The notes: a model not told the origin generated them from the letters alone. DNA of 64,000 bases from Pseudomonas sp. PB101 (GCF_009764265.1 NZ_RWIR01000055.1:62001-126000); one strand, 5' to 3'; numbered from the stretch's first letter, positions 55,317-63,860 are shown. Numbers and translations: made by a program.

Positions 55317-56561
55317 ATGTTCAGACCGTTATCGATCTTTATCGGCACGCGCTATACCCGCGCCAAGCGCCGCAATCGCTTTGTCTCCTTCATCTCGATG
55401 ACCTCGATGATCGGCCTCGCCCTGGGCGTGCTGGCGATGATCGTGGTGTTGTCGGTGATGAACGGCTTCCAGCGCGAAATGAGCTCGCGCATCCTCGGCA
55501 TGGTGCCGCACGCCACCATCGTCGGCGTCAACCCGATTGACGACTGGAAACCCGTGGCCGCGGCGGCGATGAAAAACCCGGAAGTGACGGCGGCGGTGCC
55601 GTTCACCGAGTTGGAAGGCATGCTGTCCTACAAGGGCACGATGCAGCCCATCCAGGTCAGCGGTGTCGACCCGGCGCTGGAAGGCCAGGTGTCGATCGTC
55701 GCCAAGCACATCGTCCAGGGCAGTCTCGAGGCCCTGAAGCCGGGCGAATTCGGCGTGGTGATCGGTGAGATCACGGCGCGCCGCTTCCGCTTGAACGTCG
55801 GCGACAAGATCACCCTGATCGTGCCGGAAGTCAGCAATGCGCCGGGCGGCATCACCCCGCGCATGCAACGGCTGAACGTGGTCGGCGTGTTCAAGGTCGG
55901 TGCCGAACTGGACGGCACCATGGCGCTGATCCACATGGCCGATGCCGCGCAGATGCAGCACTGGGAGCCGAATCAGGTGCAGAGCGTGCGCCTGGCGGTG
56001 AAGGACCTGTATGCCGCGCCGCAAGTGTCGAGCGACATCGCCACCGGCCTGGGCGCCGCCTACAAGGCTGACGACTGGACCCACACCCAGGGCAGTTTGT
56101 TCAGCGCCATGAAGATGGAAAAAACCATGATCGGCCTGCTGTTGCTGATGATCGTCGCGGTGGCGGCGTTCAACATCATTGCGACCCTGATCATGGTGGT
56201 GAACGACAAGGGCGCGGATATCGCGATCCTGCGCACCATCGGCGCCACGCCACGGCAGATCATGGCGATCTTCATGGTGCAGGGCACCGTGATCGGCATC
56301 GTCGGCACCTTGATCGGCGGTGTGTTGGGCGTGATTGCCGCGCTGAACGTCAGCCAGATCGTGGGCTGGATCGAGCGGGTCAGCGGGCAGCACATCTTCA
56401 GTTCCGACGTGTACTTCGTCAGCAACCTGCCGTCTGAGCTGCAAGGCGCGGATGTGGCGTTGATCTGCTCTGCCGGGTTTATCCTGAGCTTCCTGGCGAC
56501 TGTGTACCCGGCATGGCGGGCGGCGAAGATCGAGCCGGCTCATGCGTTGCGCTATTCCTGA
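55317..56561 (+). CDS. lolE: Lipoprotein-releasing ABC transporter permease LolE
   Basis: Second permease of the Lol exporter, 414 residues from MFRPLSIFIGTRYTRAKRRN. It is clearly a paralogue of LolC: the first 20 residues are nearly identical, and TMIGLLLLMIVAVAAFNIIA and GTVIGIVGTLIGGVLGVIAA match the LolC membrane region. The periplasmic domain differs more. The C-terminus is AAKIEPAHALRYS. The 63-base gap to lolD holds a terminator-like hairpin. Confidence 0.94.
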   Translation: MFRPLSIFIGTRYTRAKRRNRFVSFISMTSMIGLALGVLAMIVVLSVMNGFQREMSSRILGMVPHATIVGVNPIDDWKPVAAAAMKNPEVTAAVPFTELEGMLSYKGTMQPIQVSGVDPALEGQVSIVAKHIVQGSLEALKPGEFGVVIGEITARRFRLNVGDKITLIVPEVSNAPGGITPRMQRLNVVGVFKVGAELDGTMALIHMADAAQMQHWEPNQVQSVRLAVKDLYAAPQVSSDIATGLGAAYKADDWTHTQGSLFSAMKMEKTMIGLLLLMIVAVAAFNIIATLIMVVNDKGADIAILRTIGATPRQIMAIFMVQGTVIGIVGTLIGGVLGVIAALNVSQIVGWIERVSGQHIFSSDVYFVSNLPSELQGADVALICSAGFILSFLATVYPAWRAAKIEPAHALRYS

Positions 56562-56568
56562 TATCGCC

Positions 56569-56660
56569 ATCGCGGGCAAGCCCGCTCCCACAGTAGACCG
56601 GGTTGAATCATGTATTTATGAACACCCCCAGACCCTGTGGGAGCGGGCTTGCCCGCGATG
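56569..56660. repeat. REPIN, GTGGGAGC-type arms
   Basis: Arms ATCGCGGGCAAGCCCGCTCC (from 56569) and GGAGCGGGCTTGCCCGCGAT (to 56660) are near-perfect. It lies between convergent lolE and copS, starting 8 bases after the lolE stop. Confidence 0.92.
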
Positions 56661-56678
56661 AGGCCGGAACTACTGGCC

Positions 56679-58028
56679 TCAATCCCCCCTTGGCAACTCG
56701 ATCACAAACCTGGTCCACCCATTCTCCGATTCACAACGAATCTGCCCCCCATGGGCACGGATGATCGACTGGGTAATCGCCAACCCCAATCCCGCATGTT
56801 CACTGCTGCCTTCGCGGCGAGCCGGGTCTGCGCGGTAGAAGCGGTCAAACAGCTTCGGCAGTAACTGTGCGTCTATCCCGCTCCCGGTGTTTTCGACGCT
56901 CAATCTCAGGCCATTCGCTTGCTCGACAATGTTGACCCGGACCTCGCCGTCGGCGGGGGTAAAACGCAGCGCGTTATCCAGCAGGTTGGACAATGCTCGC
57001 CGCAACATGCTGCGGTCGCCCTCCAGACACCCATGACCCTCCCTGGCGAGCGTCACCCGCGCGTCTTCCGCCAGCGGCGCAAAGAACTCCAACAGCAAAT
57101 CCGCCTCTCCCGCCAGTTCCAGCGCTTCGCGTTTGGGCATCAGCAAGCCATGGTCAGCCTTGGCCAGATAAAGCATGTCGTTGACCAGCTGCGCCATCCA
57201 TTGCAGCTCTTCGAGATTGCTGTGCAGTGCCTCGCGATAATCTTCGATGGGCCGCGGGCGGGTGAGGGTGACCTGGGTGTGGGTCAGCAGGTTCGACAGT
57301 GGCGTGCGCAGCTCATGGGCAATGTCGGCGGAGAACGCGGACAGGCGCTGAAACGAGTCGTCGAGGCGTCCGAGCATGGCGTTGAAGTTGTGGGCCATTT
57401 CCGCCAGTTCCGGTGGCATGTTCTCTTCAGGCAGGCGCGAGTTGAGCGATTGCGCGGAAACACCGCTGGCCACCGCACTGATCCGCCGCAACGGGCGCAA
57501 GCCGCTGCGTGCCGCCCAGGCGCCCAGCAGTGCGGTGGCCAGGGCTGACAGGCCGACAGTCAGCCAGATCAAATGTTGCATGCGCTGCAGGAAGTGCTGG
57601 TGGTGGGTGATGTCCAATAGCAGGGTCAGTTGCGGCGATTCGGGTTTGTCCGCGAAGAGCGGCGCATTCAGCACGCGGTAGTCCGTGCCTTCATGACTCA
57701 CCGTCGACAATCCGGGCTGGCTCGGCAATGCCTGGGGAATGTGGGTCGAGCTGTCATACCAGCGCTGGCCGTCGCTGCCGGTGATGCGCAGGGACAGGTC
57801 GGCCTGCCGGCTCAACTCCTCGGCCAGTTTCACCTCGCTGTCACTCGACTGAAGGTCGTGCAGGGCCCGGCGCAAGCCAATCAGCTTGCCGTCCAGCAGT
57901 TGCTGGTCGAGTTCGACGAAGTGCGCCTCACTGGCGCGGCTGAACAACACCCCGGCGAACAACGACACCACGGCGGTGCACGCCGCAAACAACAGCGCCA
58001 GGCGGCTGCTCAAGGACAGTCGGCGCAT
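56679..58028 (-). CDS. copS: Copper-responsive sensor histidine kinase CopS
   Basis: 449-residue membrane kinase of the heavy-metal sensor class. Membrane segments at about 9-30 and 150-172 enclose a periplasmic sensor domain. Then come a HAMP domain, the phospho-acceptor site DIAHELRTPLSNLLTHTQVT, N box LSNLLDNALRFTPADG and G boxes (VENTGSGID; HAGLGLAITQSIIRAHGG). It overlaps copR at 58028 (one base). The cupredoxin gene across the divergent promoter supports copper as signal. Confidence 0.9.
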   Translation of the reverse strand: MRRLSLSSRLALLFAACTAVVSLFAGVLFSRASEAHFVELDQQLLDGKLIGLRRALHDLQSSDSEVKLAEELSRQADLSLRITGSDGQRWYDSSTHIPQALPSQPGLSTVSHEGTDYRVLNAPLFADKPESPQLTLLLDITHHQHFLQRMQHLIWLTVGLSALATALLGAWAARSGLRPLRRISAVASGVSAQSLNSRLPEENMPPELAEMAHNFNAMLGRLDDSFQRLSAFSADIAHELRTPLSNLLTHTQVTLTRPRPIEDYREALHSNLEELQWMAQLVNDMLYLAKADHGLLMPKREALELAGEADLLLEFFAPLAEDARVTLAREGHGCLEGDRSMLRRALSNLLDNALRFTPADGEVRVNIVEQANGLRLSVENTGSGIDAQLLPKLFDRFYRADPARREGSSEHAGLGLAITQSIIRAHGGQIRCESENGWTRFVIELPRGD

Positions 58029-58708
58029 CAGGCGGGGCGCTCTTCAAGGACATAGCCCATGCCGCGCACGGTGTGGATCAGCTTGTTGGGGAATTCGTCG
58101 TCGATCTTCAGGCGCAGGCGACGGATCGCCACCTCGATGACATTGGTGTCGCTGTCGAAATTCATGTCCCAGACCTGGGACGCAATCAGCGACTTGGGCA
58201 GGACTTCGCCCTGGCGGCGCAGGAGCATTTCCAGCAGGGCGAACTCCTTGGCGGTCAGGTCGATGCGCTGGCCGCTGCGTTCGACCCGGCGCCGGATCAG
58301 GTCGAGGCGCAAATCGGCCAGTTGCAGGCTGGTTTCCTGGGGCGTGGCGCTGCCGCGACGCAACAGGCTGCGGACCCGGGCCAGCAGTTCGGAAAAGGCG
58401 AACGGCTTGACCAGATAATCGTCGGCGCCCAGTTCGAGGCCGTGAACCCTGTCTTCCACAGCGTCACGCGCTGTCAGAAAAAGTACCGGTGTGTCCAGGC
58501 CGGCGCTGCGCACCGCCTGCAGAATCTGCCAGCCATCACGACCGGGCAGCATCACGTCGAGGATCAGCAAGGCATATTCACCACTGAGGGCCAATTGCTG
58601 GCCGGTAGTGCCATCGGCCACCAGTTCCGTATTGAACCCGGCCTCGGCCAGGCCCTGGCGCAGGTAATGGCCGGTTTTCGGTTGGTCTTCGACAATCAGC
58701 AGTTTCAT
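58028..58708 (-). CDS. copR: Response regulator CopR
   Basis: 226-residue OmpR/PhoB-type regulator. The receiver begins MKLLIVEDQPKTGHYLRQGL, with phospho-acceptor Asp in ALLILDVMLPGRDGW and Lys in ADDYLVKPFAFSELLARVRS. The winged helix runs from about 130 to 225 (DLTAKEFALLEMLLRRQGEV; TNVIEVAIRRLRLKID). It is probably the activator acting at the CopR-type box 58772-58786, between it and the divergent cupredoxin gene. Confidence 0.92.
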   Translation of the reverse strand: MKLLIVEDQPKTGHYLRQGLAEAGFNTELVADGTTGQQLALSGEYALLILDVMLPGRDGWQILQAVRSAGLDTPVLFLTARDAVEDRVHGLELGADDYLVKPFAFSELLARVRSLLRRGSATPQETSLQLADLRLDLIRRRVERSGQRIDLTAKEFALLEMLLRRQGEVLPKSLIASQVWDMNFDSDTNVIEVAIRRLRLKIDDEFPNKLIHTVRGMGYVLEERPA

Positions 58709-58769
58709 GGGCGACTCTTGGCAAATGGAACGAACGCTTTATACCGTGGGCAGCATTCATACAGGGCAA

Positions 58770-58798
58770 CCTGACAAAGTTGTAATCTGCCTGTCAGG
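58770..58798. promoter_or_regulatory. CopR-type box and overlapping dyad, copR-cupredoxin promoter
   Basis: TGACAAAGTTGTAAT (58772-58786) fits the TGACA-N5-GTAAT pattern of Cop/Cus/Pco boxes. A second symmetry, CCTGACA (58770-58776) and TGTCAGG (58792-58798), overlaps it. The site is 64 bases from the copR start and about 75 from the cupredoxin start. Confidence 0.7.
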
Positions 58799-58863
58799 TT
58801 GCGGGCAGTGGCAGCAGTTTAGAGTTTTGCCCATGCTGAGCCTTATCTTGTTGGAGTATGACG

Positions 58864-59400
58864 ATGTTTTTACGCAAATCCGTGGCGCAGATCCTCTGTT
58901 TGCTGGCGCTGAGTTCGCCGGTGTGGGCGGACGCCGGGCATGGCTACGATTTCGGTCAGCCGGCCCCGGCGGCCAAGGCGACCCGCAGTGTCGAGGTGGT
59001 CATGGGCGACATGTCCTTCACGCCCAAGGCCATCGACATCAAGGCCGGGGAAACCGTGCGCTTCGTGCTGGTCAATAAAGGCCAGTTGTTGCATGAGTTC
59101 AACCTCGGCGATGCGGCGATGCACGCCAGACACCAGCAGGAAATGTTGCAGATGCAGCAGAGCGGCATGCTGACGCCGACCGGCATGAAGGCCATGGACC
59201 ACGGCGACATGGCCGGCATGGATCACGGCAAAATGGGCCACGGCATGCAGCATGACGACCCCAACAGCGTACTGGTGGGGCCGGGCAAGACCGCCGAGCT
59301 GACGTGGACCTTCAACAAGGCCACCAACCTGGAGTTTGCCTGCAATATCCCCGGCCATTACCAGGCGGGCATGGTCGGCAAACTGACTGTCAGTCAGTAA
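58864..59400 (+). CDS. Periplasmic cupredoxin, Met/His-rich (CopI-like)
   Basis: 178 residues with a signal peptide (MFLRKSVAQILCLLALSS, then PVWADAGHG). A plastocyanin-type fold has the copper ligands His (GQLLHEFNLG) and the C-terminal loop FACNIPGHYQAGM, where Cys, His and Met complete a type 1 site. An insert rich in Met and His (GMKAMDHGDMAGMDHGKMGH) probably binds additional copper. I chose the ATG at 58864, 7 bases after GGAG; the ATG at 58858 is too close. It should confer copper tolerance under CopRS control. Confidence 0.92.
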   Translation: MFLRKSVAQILCLLALSSPVWADAGHGYDFGQPAPAAKATRSVEVVMGDMSFTPKAIDIKAGETVRFVLVNKGQLLHEFNLGDAAMHARHQQEMLQMQQSGMLTPTGMKAMDHGDMAGMDHGKMGHGMQHDDPNSVLVGPGKTAELTWTFNKATNLEFACNIPGHYQAGMVGKLTVSQ

Positions 59401-59461
59401 GCACTCAAAGGCGGGAGCAAAGGCTGATAGAATCCGCTGATTCTTCAGTCAGGTTTCCGCC

Positions 59462-60292
59462 ATGCATCCCGCAGCCGAACACTCGCCGCTGGGCAAGTCC
59501 AGCGAATACATCGCCACCTACACGCCGTCCCTGCTGTTCCCGATCCCGCGCACCGCGAAGTGGGCGGAACTGGGCCTGACGGCGCAAACCCTGCCGTACA
59601 AAGGCGTGGACTTCTGGAACTGCTTCGAGCTGTCCTGGCTGTTGCCGTCGGGCAAGCCCGTAGTGGCGATCGGCGAATTCAGCATCCCGGCGGATTCACC
59701 GAACATCATCGAGTCGAAGTCGTTCAAGCTCTACCTCAACTCCCTGAACCAGACGCCGTTTGCCGACACCGCGAGCCTTGAGGTGACGCTGGCCAAGGAC
59801 TTGTCGGCGGCTGCCGGCAAGCCGGTGGGCGTGCGCATTCGCAGTCTCAAGGATGTCGAGAGTGAAGGCGTCGTGGCCTTGCCGGGCGTGTGCATCGATG
59901 AACTGGATATCAGCGTCAGCAATTACGAGCATCCACGCCCGGAACTGCTGCGTTGCGATGATTCGCGCATTGTCGAGGAGAGCGTGCACAGCCATTTGCT
60001 CAAGTCCAACTGCCCGGTCACCAGCCAGCCGGACTGGGGCAGCGTGGCGGTGGAATACCGTGGCGCGGCGCTGGATCACGCCAGTCTGCTGGAGTACATC
60101 GTCAGCTTCCGCCAGCATTCGGACTTCCATGAGCAGTGTGTGGAGCGGATCTTCCTCGACCTGCAGCGGTTGCTCAAGCCGGAGAAACTGACCGTGTATG
60201 CGCGTTATGTGCGGCGCGGCGGGTTGGATATCAACCCGTATCGCAGCACGGAAGAGGTGCAGCTGCCGAATCATCGGCTGGTCCGCCAGTAA
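59462..60292 (+). CDS. queF: NADPH-dependent 7-cyano-7-deazaguanine reductase QueF
   Basis: Reduces preQ0 to preQ1 in queuosine synthesis for tRNA. It is the 276-residue long, two-lobed form. The QueF motif is in NIIESKSFKLYLNSLNQTPF, and the catalytic cysteine and Asp are in LLKSNCPVTSQPDWGSVAVE. FRQHSDFHEQCVERIF holds the conserved HxxC(H) region. A single gene after the cupredoxin. Confidence 0.97.
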   Translation: MHPAAEHSPLGKSSEYIATYTPSLLFPIPRTAKWAELGLTAQTLPYKGVDFWNCFELSWLLPSGKPVVAIGEFSIPADSPNIIESKSFKLYLNSLNQTPFADTASLEVTLAKDLSAAAGKPVGVRIRSLKDVESEGVVALPGVCIDELDISVSNYEHPRPELLRCDDSRIVEESVHSHLLKSNCPVTSQPDWGSVAVEYRGAALDHASLLEYIVSFRQHSDFHEQCVERIFLDLQRLLKPEKLTVYARYVRRGGLDINPYRSTEEVQLPNHRLVRQ

Positions 60293-60299
60293 CGAAACC

Positions 60300-60384
60300 C
60301 TGTAGGAGCGAGCTTGCTCGCGATGGTGTGTCAGTCGACGCCAAGGTCGCTGACACTCCATCGCGAGCGAGCTCGCTCCTACAG
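60300..60384. repeat. REPIN, GTAGGAGC-type arms
   Basis: CTGTAGGAGCGAGCTTGCTC and its complement (GAGCGAGCTCGCTCCTACAG) flank a spacer with its own inverted repeat (TGTCAG and CTGACA). It lies between convergent queF and the DUF4404 gene. Confidence 0.9.
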
Positions 60385-60398
60385 AGGCATTGGTGGGT

Positions 60399-60662
60399 TC
60401 AGATCCCCATGTTGGCCAAGGCCTGCCCAATGTTGCGCAGGGTGCCGGCAAGGGTCGGATGTTCGAGTTCGAAGCGTTCCACGGCCAGGTTGACGCCGTC
60501 GGCAAGGCTGGAGTCCTGGGTTTTGGTTTCCAGCTCAAGCTTCAATTCAATCTGTTGCATGAGCTCGTGCAGGTCGGCGCGTTCGTTTTCGGACAGCGGA
60601 GGATTCTGTTCCAATTGCTCGCGCAGGGCATTGAGCTGTTCTTGCAGTTCGCGGGCAGGCAT
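60399..60662 (-). CDS. DUF4404 family protein
   Basis: 87 residues, almost wholly helical and probably coiled coil: MPARELQEQLNALREQLEQN and LHELMQQIELKLELETKTQD, ending HPTLAGTLRNIGQALANMGI. This matches DUF4404, whose function is unknown. The start at 60662 has GAAGGAAGAACGCC upstream. It lies in the queF-mlaA interval. Confidence 0.85.
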   Translation of the reverse strand: MPARELQEQLNALREQLEQNPPLSENERADLHELMQQIELKLELETKTQDSSLADGVNLAVERFELEHPTLAGTLRNIGQALANMGI

Positions 60663-60774
60663 GGCGTTCTTCCTTCTTTGATCGATAGGCACTGGCATAG
60701 ACCATGGCGACAAGCCAAAGGTCGATGCCTGACCTTTAGATTAATCCACTCGCGCGCAACGTGCATGATCTCGG

Positions 60775-61395
60775 TCAGGGCTTTTCGCCCTTGAGCCGAC
60801 GCAAGCTGATATCGGCCAGGCAGGTGTCGAGTTCACCGAGGTGATCGATGACCGAATGCACGCCCAGGCCGAACAGTTGCATCGTCGCCTTGGCGCGTTT
60901 GCTGTCGCGTTCCTGCGGGGGCAACGCCAGCCATTCCTGGGGCGTCAAACCGCAGAGCGAGCCGCAGGACGCCAGGCCGATGGTCCACAACCCGGCATTG
61001 AGCCCGGCTTGCAGCAGGCGGGGCTCGCCGCTCACCAGTACACAACCGTCGAGTCGCGAGACGTTCAGGCTCATCAAGGCTTGCCAGCAGGCATTCGGGG
61101 CCGGCCATGGATTGTTTGTTGCCGGATGTTGCGAAGGTTTGATCCAGTCCGGCAGCGCGGCGGCCAGGGATTGGCTGAGGGCAGGGGGCAGTTCATCGAG
61201 CCAGGCGCAGGGGATTTGCTGGCGCTGCAAGCTGCGCAGGCTGTCCAGTGCGCCGGGTGTGGCTTCGGCGTGCTCGGCCGAGTGGCTGCCGTGCCGATGC
61301 GTGTATGCGCCGAAATCCACCAGGCAGCCACTCAGGCCGAACAGTACGGCGGTCAGGCTGGGTGCGGTTTGCGGCATGGCTTCGGCGAGCGGCAT
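60775..61395 (-). CDS. Capless HAD-family protein lacking catalytic aspartates
   Basis: 206 residues. The first HAD motif, normally DxDGT, reads VLFGLSGCLVDFGAY: Gly20 and Ser22 replace both catalytic Asp residues. The later parts (GCVLVSGEPRLLQAGLNAGL; TIGLASCG) keep the Rossmann-like HAD core of the phosphonatase group without a cap domain. I recall a Pseudomonas-specific capless HAD subfamily at this locus (PSPTO_2114, PA2803 type). A phosphatase role is unlikely; binding or regulation is more probable. Confidence 0.85.
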   Translation of the reverse strand: MPLAEAMPQTAPSLTAVLFGLSGCLVDFGAYTHRHGSHSAEHAEATPGALDSLRSLQRQQIPCAWLDELPPALSQSLAAALPDWIKPSQHPATNNPWPAPNACWQALMSLNVSRLDGCVLVSGEPRLLQAGLNAGLWTIGLASCGSLCGLTPQEWLALPPQERDSKRAKATMQLFGLGVHSVIDHLGELDTCLADISLRRLKGEKP

Positions 61396-61596
61396 ATGGA
61401 CGTCCCTGAAATAGTCCCGAGGCTAGCGGGCGACGGTGACAGTTGAGTGACATGGATGTGAATCGCTCACAGTTGGCACGATTGCTGTAGCGCCGGTTTC
61501 GTGCAAAGTGCCTTAAACGGCATTTACGTCTTATACTTGCCCACTTATTGCCCGGGCCAGGCGCCCGAGCCGGTACAAACCAAGGAGTTTTTTTCT

Positions 61597-62286
61597 ATGC
61601 GCTGGAGCAACCATCTAGCCAGGATTTGTGTAACCGCCGGTGTGATGCTGGTTCCGTTCGTTGCCCAGGCAGCCTCGGAAGATGATCCTTGGGAAAGCGT
61701 CAACCGCCCGATCTACAAGTTCAACGACGTGATCGACACCTACGCACTGAAGCCGCTGGCCCAGGGCTACCAGTACATAGCGCCGCAGTTCGTCGAGGAC
61801 GGCGTCCACAACTTCTTCCAGAACATCGGTGATGTGCGCAACCTGGCCAACGATATCCTCCAGGCCAAGCCTCACGCCGCAGGCGTTGATACCGCACGCC
61901 TCATTTTCAACACCACCTTCGGCTTGCTGGGCGTGATCGATGTCGGCACCAGGATGGGCCTGCAGCGCAATGACGAAGACTTCGGCCAGACGCTGGGTTA
62001 CTGGGGTGTCGGCAGCGGCCCTTACGTGATGCTGCCACTGCTGGGCCCAAGCACCTTGCGCGATGCGCCGTCCAAGTACGTCGACAGCTACACGGCCCCC
62101 TATCGCTACGTAGACGACGTGCCCGTGCGTAACTCGTTCTACGCCCTGGACATCATCGATACCCGTGCCAGCCTGCTGTCGAGCGAGAAGCTGATCAGCG
62201 GCGACCGGTACACCTTCATCCGCAATGCGTACTTGCAGAACCGCGAGTTCAAGGTGAAAGACGGCCAGGTTGAAGACGATTTCTGA
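61597..62286 (+). CDS. mlaA: MlaA (VacJ) outer-membrane phospholipid-retrieval protein
   Basis: Removes misplaced phospholipids from the outer leaflet of the outer membrane as part of the Mla system. From MRWSNHLARICVTAGVMLVP the protein has 229 residues, with a signal peptide ending near FVAQAA. The mature part SEDDPWESVNRPIYKFND and GYWGVGSGPYVMLPLLGPST are MlaA hallmarks. There is no Cys at the cleavage site, so it is not an obvious lipoprotein, unlike E. coli MlaA. AAGGAG lies 9 bases before the start. A terminator follows. Confidence 0.95.
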   Translation: MRWSNHLARICVTAGVMLVPFVAQAASEDDPWESVNRPIYKFNDVIDTYALKPLAQGYQYIAPQFVEDGVHNFFQNIGDVRNLANDILQAKPHAAGVDTARLIFNTTFGLLGVIDVGTRMGLQRNDEDFGQTLGYWGVGSGPYVMLPLLGPSTLRDAPSKYVDSYTAPYRYVDDVPVRNSFYALDIIDTRASLLSSEKLISGDRYTFIRNAYLQNREFKVKDGQVEDDF

Positions 62287-62305
62287 TTCCGACCGGTAAA
62301 CTGAA

Positions 62306-62334
62306 AAAGGCGGCCCTCAAGGCCGCCTTTTTTT
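62306..62334 (+). terminator. Intrinsic terminator after mlaA
   Basis: AAAGGCGGCC pairs with GGCCGCCTTT (62306-62315 with 62321-62330), followed by TTTT, 20 bases after the stop. Confidence 0.93.
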
Positions 62335-62487
62335 GCCTGCGCAGACCCGCATGCCCGATGAAAATCACGCTTTTCGCTGTAGTCCCGAGCGGTTTGACTC
62401 ATGGGTTGGATCCTTCCATTGGGTTTCGGTTTTGACCGTTCTTATAACTCTCGGTGATTTGACAAGCAAAGTCGTCAAGCGACCATC

Positions 62488-62678
62488 GGCGTGAGCTTGA
62501 AACGCCCCGCGGATGGGAGTACCGTCTGCGCCTTAGAAGGGCACCTCTGGTGAACACGTGTGTAGGGCAAATGCCCGAAAGCGGTGCGACAGAGAGGCTA
62601 GAAAGCGAATCCAGTAGTGAGTGCCGGGTCTAAATCCCCGCCTGCTACGCCAACCTAATTCTGGCGCCGTTTGCCCAC
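62488..62678 (+). promoter_or_regulatory. Structured leader of rssB without a Shine-Dalgarno sequence
   Basis: Possible hairpins are GGCGT/ACGCC (62488-62506), GCGGATGG/CCGTCTGC (62509-62529, two G-U pairs) and GGGCAAATGCCC (62565-62576). A longer CCTCT/AGAGG closing pair spans 62544-62597. The 25 bases before the ATG at 62679 contain no GGAG-like site. A regulatory RNA or an independent small RNA are both possible. Confidence 0.4.
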
Positions 62679-63860
62679 ATGCCAAAAACCAGTGCCACGC
62701 TGCTGATAATCGATGATGACGAAGTAGTGCGCGCGAGCCTCGCCGCCTATTTGGAAGACAGTGGTTTCAGCGTCTTGCAGGCCAGCAATGGCCAGCAGGG
62801 TCTTCAGGTATTCGAGCAAGACAAGCCCGACTTGGTCATCTGCGATCTGCGCATGCCGCAGATGGGCGGACTCGAACTCATCCGCCAGGTCACCGAGCTG
62901 TCGCCGCAAACGCCGGTGATCGTGGTGTCGGGTGCGGGCGTGATGAACGACGCGGTCGAAGCCCTGCGCCTGGGCGCGGCGGACTACCTGATCAAGCCTC
63001 TCGAAGATCTGGCCGTGCTCGAGCACTCTGTGCGCCGGGCCCTGGATCGTGCGCGCCTGCTGCTGGAGAACCAGCGCTACCGCGAGAAGCTGGAGAAGGC
63101 CAACCGCGAGCTCGAAGCCAGCCTGAACCTGCTCCAGGAAGACCAGAACGCCGGTCGCCAGGTGCAGATGAACATGCTGCCGGTCAGCCCGTGGACCATC
63201 GACGAGTTCAAGTTCGCTCACCAGATCATCCCGTCGCTGTACCTGTCGGGTGATTTCGTCGACTACTTTCGCGTCGACGAGCGCCGGGTAGCCTTCTACC
63301 TGGCGGACGTTTCCGGACATGGCGCCTCTTCAGCCTTCGTCACCGTGCTGTTGAAGTTCATGACCACGCGCCTGCTGTTCGAGTCCAAGCGCAGCGGCAC
63401 CTTACCGGAATTCAAGCCTTCAGAGGTTCTTGGTCATATCAACCGGGGCCTGATCAGTTGTAAGCTGGGTAAACACGTCACAATGGTCGGTGGAGTCATC
63501 GACGAGGAGACAGGTTTGTTGACCTATAGCATCGGCGGTCATCTGCCGTTGCCAGTGTTGTACACGCCAGACAGTGTCAGTTATCTGGAAGGGCGTGGTC
63601 TGCCGGTGGGGCTTTTCAACGAAGCCACCTACGAAGACCACGTGCTGGAATTGCCACCGACGTTCAGCCTGACGCTGATGTCTGATGGCATTCTGGATCT
63701 TTTGCCAGAACCCACACTCAAAGAAAAAGAAGCGGCGTTGCCCCAACGGGTCAAGGCTGCGGGCGGCACCCTGGATGGGCTGCGGCAGGTTTTTGGATTG
63801 GCCACGCTAGGGGAGATGCCGGATGATATCGCCCTGTTGGTGTTGAGCAGGAATCTTTGA
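62679..63860 (+). CDS. rssB: Two-component response regulator RssB with PP2C phosphatase domain
   Basis: 393 residues. The receiver domain (about 1-125) starts MPKTSATLLIIDDDEVVRAS, with phospho-acceptor Asp56 in DLVICDLRMP. A coiled-coil linker follows (LEKANRELEASLNLLQEDQN). The PP2C/SpoIIE-type phosphatase domain (about 175-393) has YLSGDFVDYFRVDERRVAFY, LADVSGHGASSAFV and LMSDGILDLLP. In Pseudomonas it works with the antagonist RssC in sigma-S related control. The start is chosen by homology; no ribosome binding site is visible. It overlaps rssC by one base. Confidence 0.93.
   Translation: MPKTSATLLIIDDDEVVRASLAAYLEDSGFSVLQASNGQQGLQVFEQDKPDLVICDLRMPQMGGLELIRQVTELSPQTPVIVVSGAGVMNDAVEALRLGAADYLIKPLEDLAVLEHSVRRALDRARLLLENQRYREKLEKANRELEASLNLLQEDQNAGRQVQMNMLPVSPWTIDEFKFAHQIIPSLYLSGDFVDYFRVDERRVAFYLADVSGHGASSAFVTVLLKFMTTRLLFESKRSGTLPEFKPSEVLGHINRGLISCKLGKHVTMVGGVIDEETGLLTYSIGGHLPLPVLYTPDSVSYLEGRGLPVGLFNEATYEDHVLELPPTFSLTLMSDGILDLLPEPTLKEKEAALPQRVKAAGGTLDGLRQVFGLATLGEMPDDIALLVLSRNL

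Larger units (their letters stand above)
62287..62678. other. Intergenic region between mlaA and rssB
   Basis: 392 bases: the mlaA terminator (62306-62334), a promoter-like stretch (TATAAC near 62442; TTGACA near 62458), then about 190 bases able to form several hairpins that run up to the rssB start codon. No protein gene is seen. Confidence 0.7.

Noticed and set aside
62600..62655. tRNA-like segment (GGTCTAAATCC and a following GCCA)
   Set aside because: The loop resembles a T loop, but the stem has a mismatch and no acceptor, anticodon or D arm can be drawn around it.
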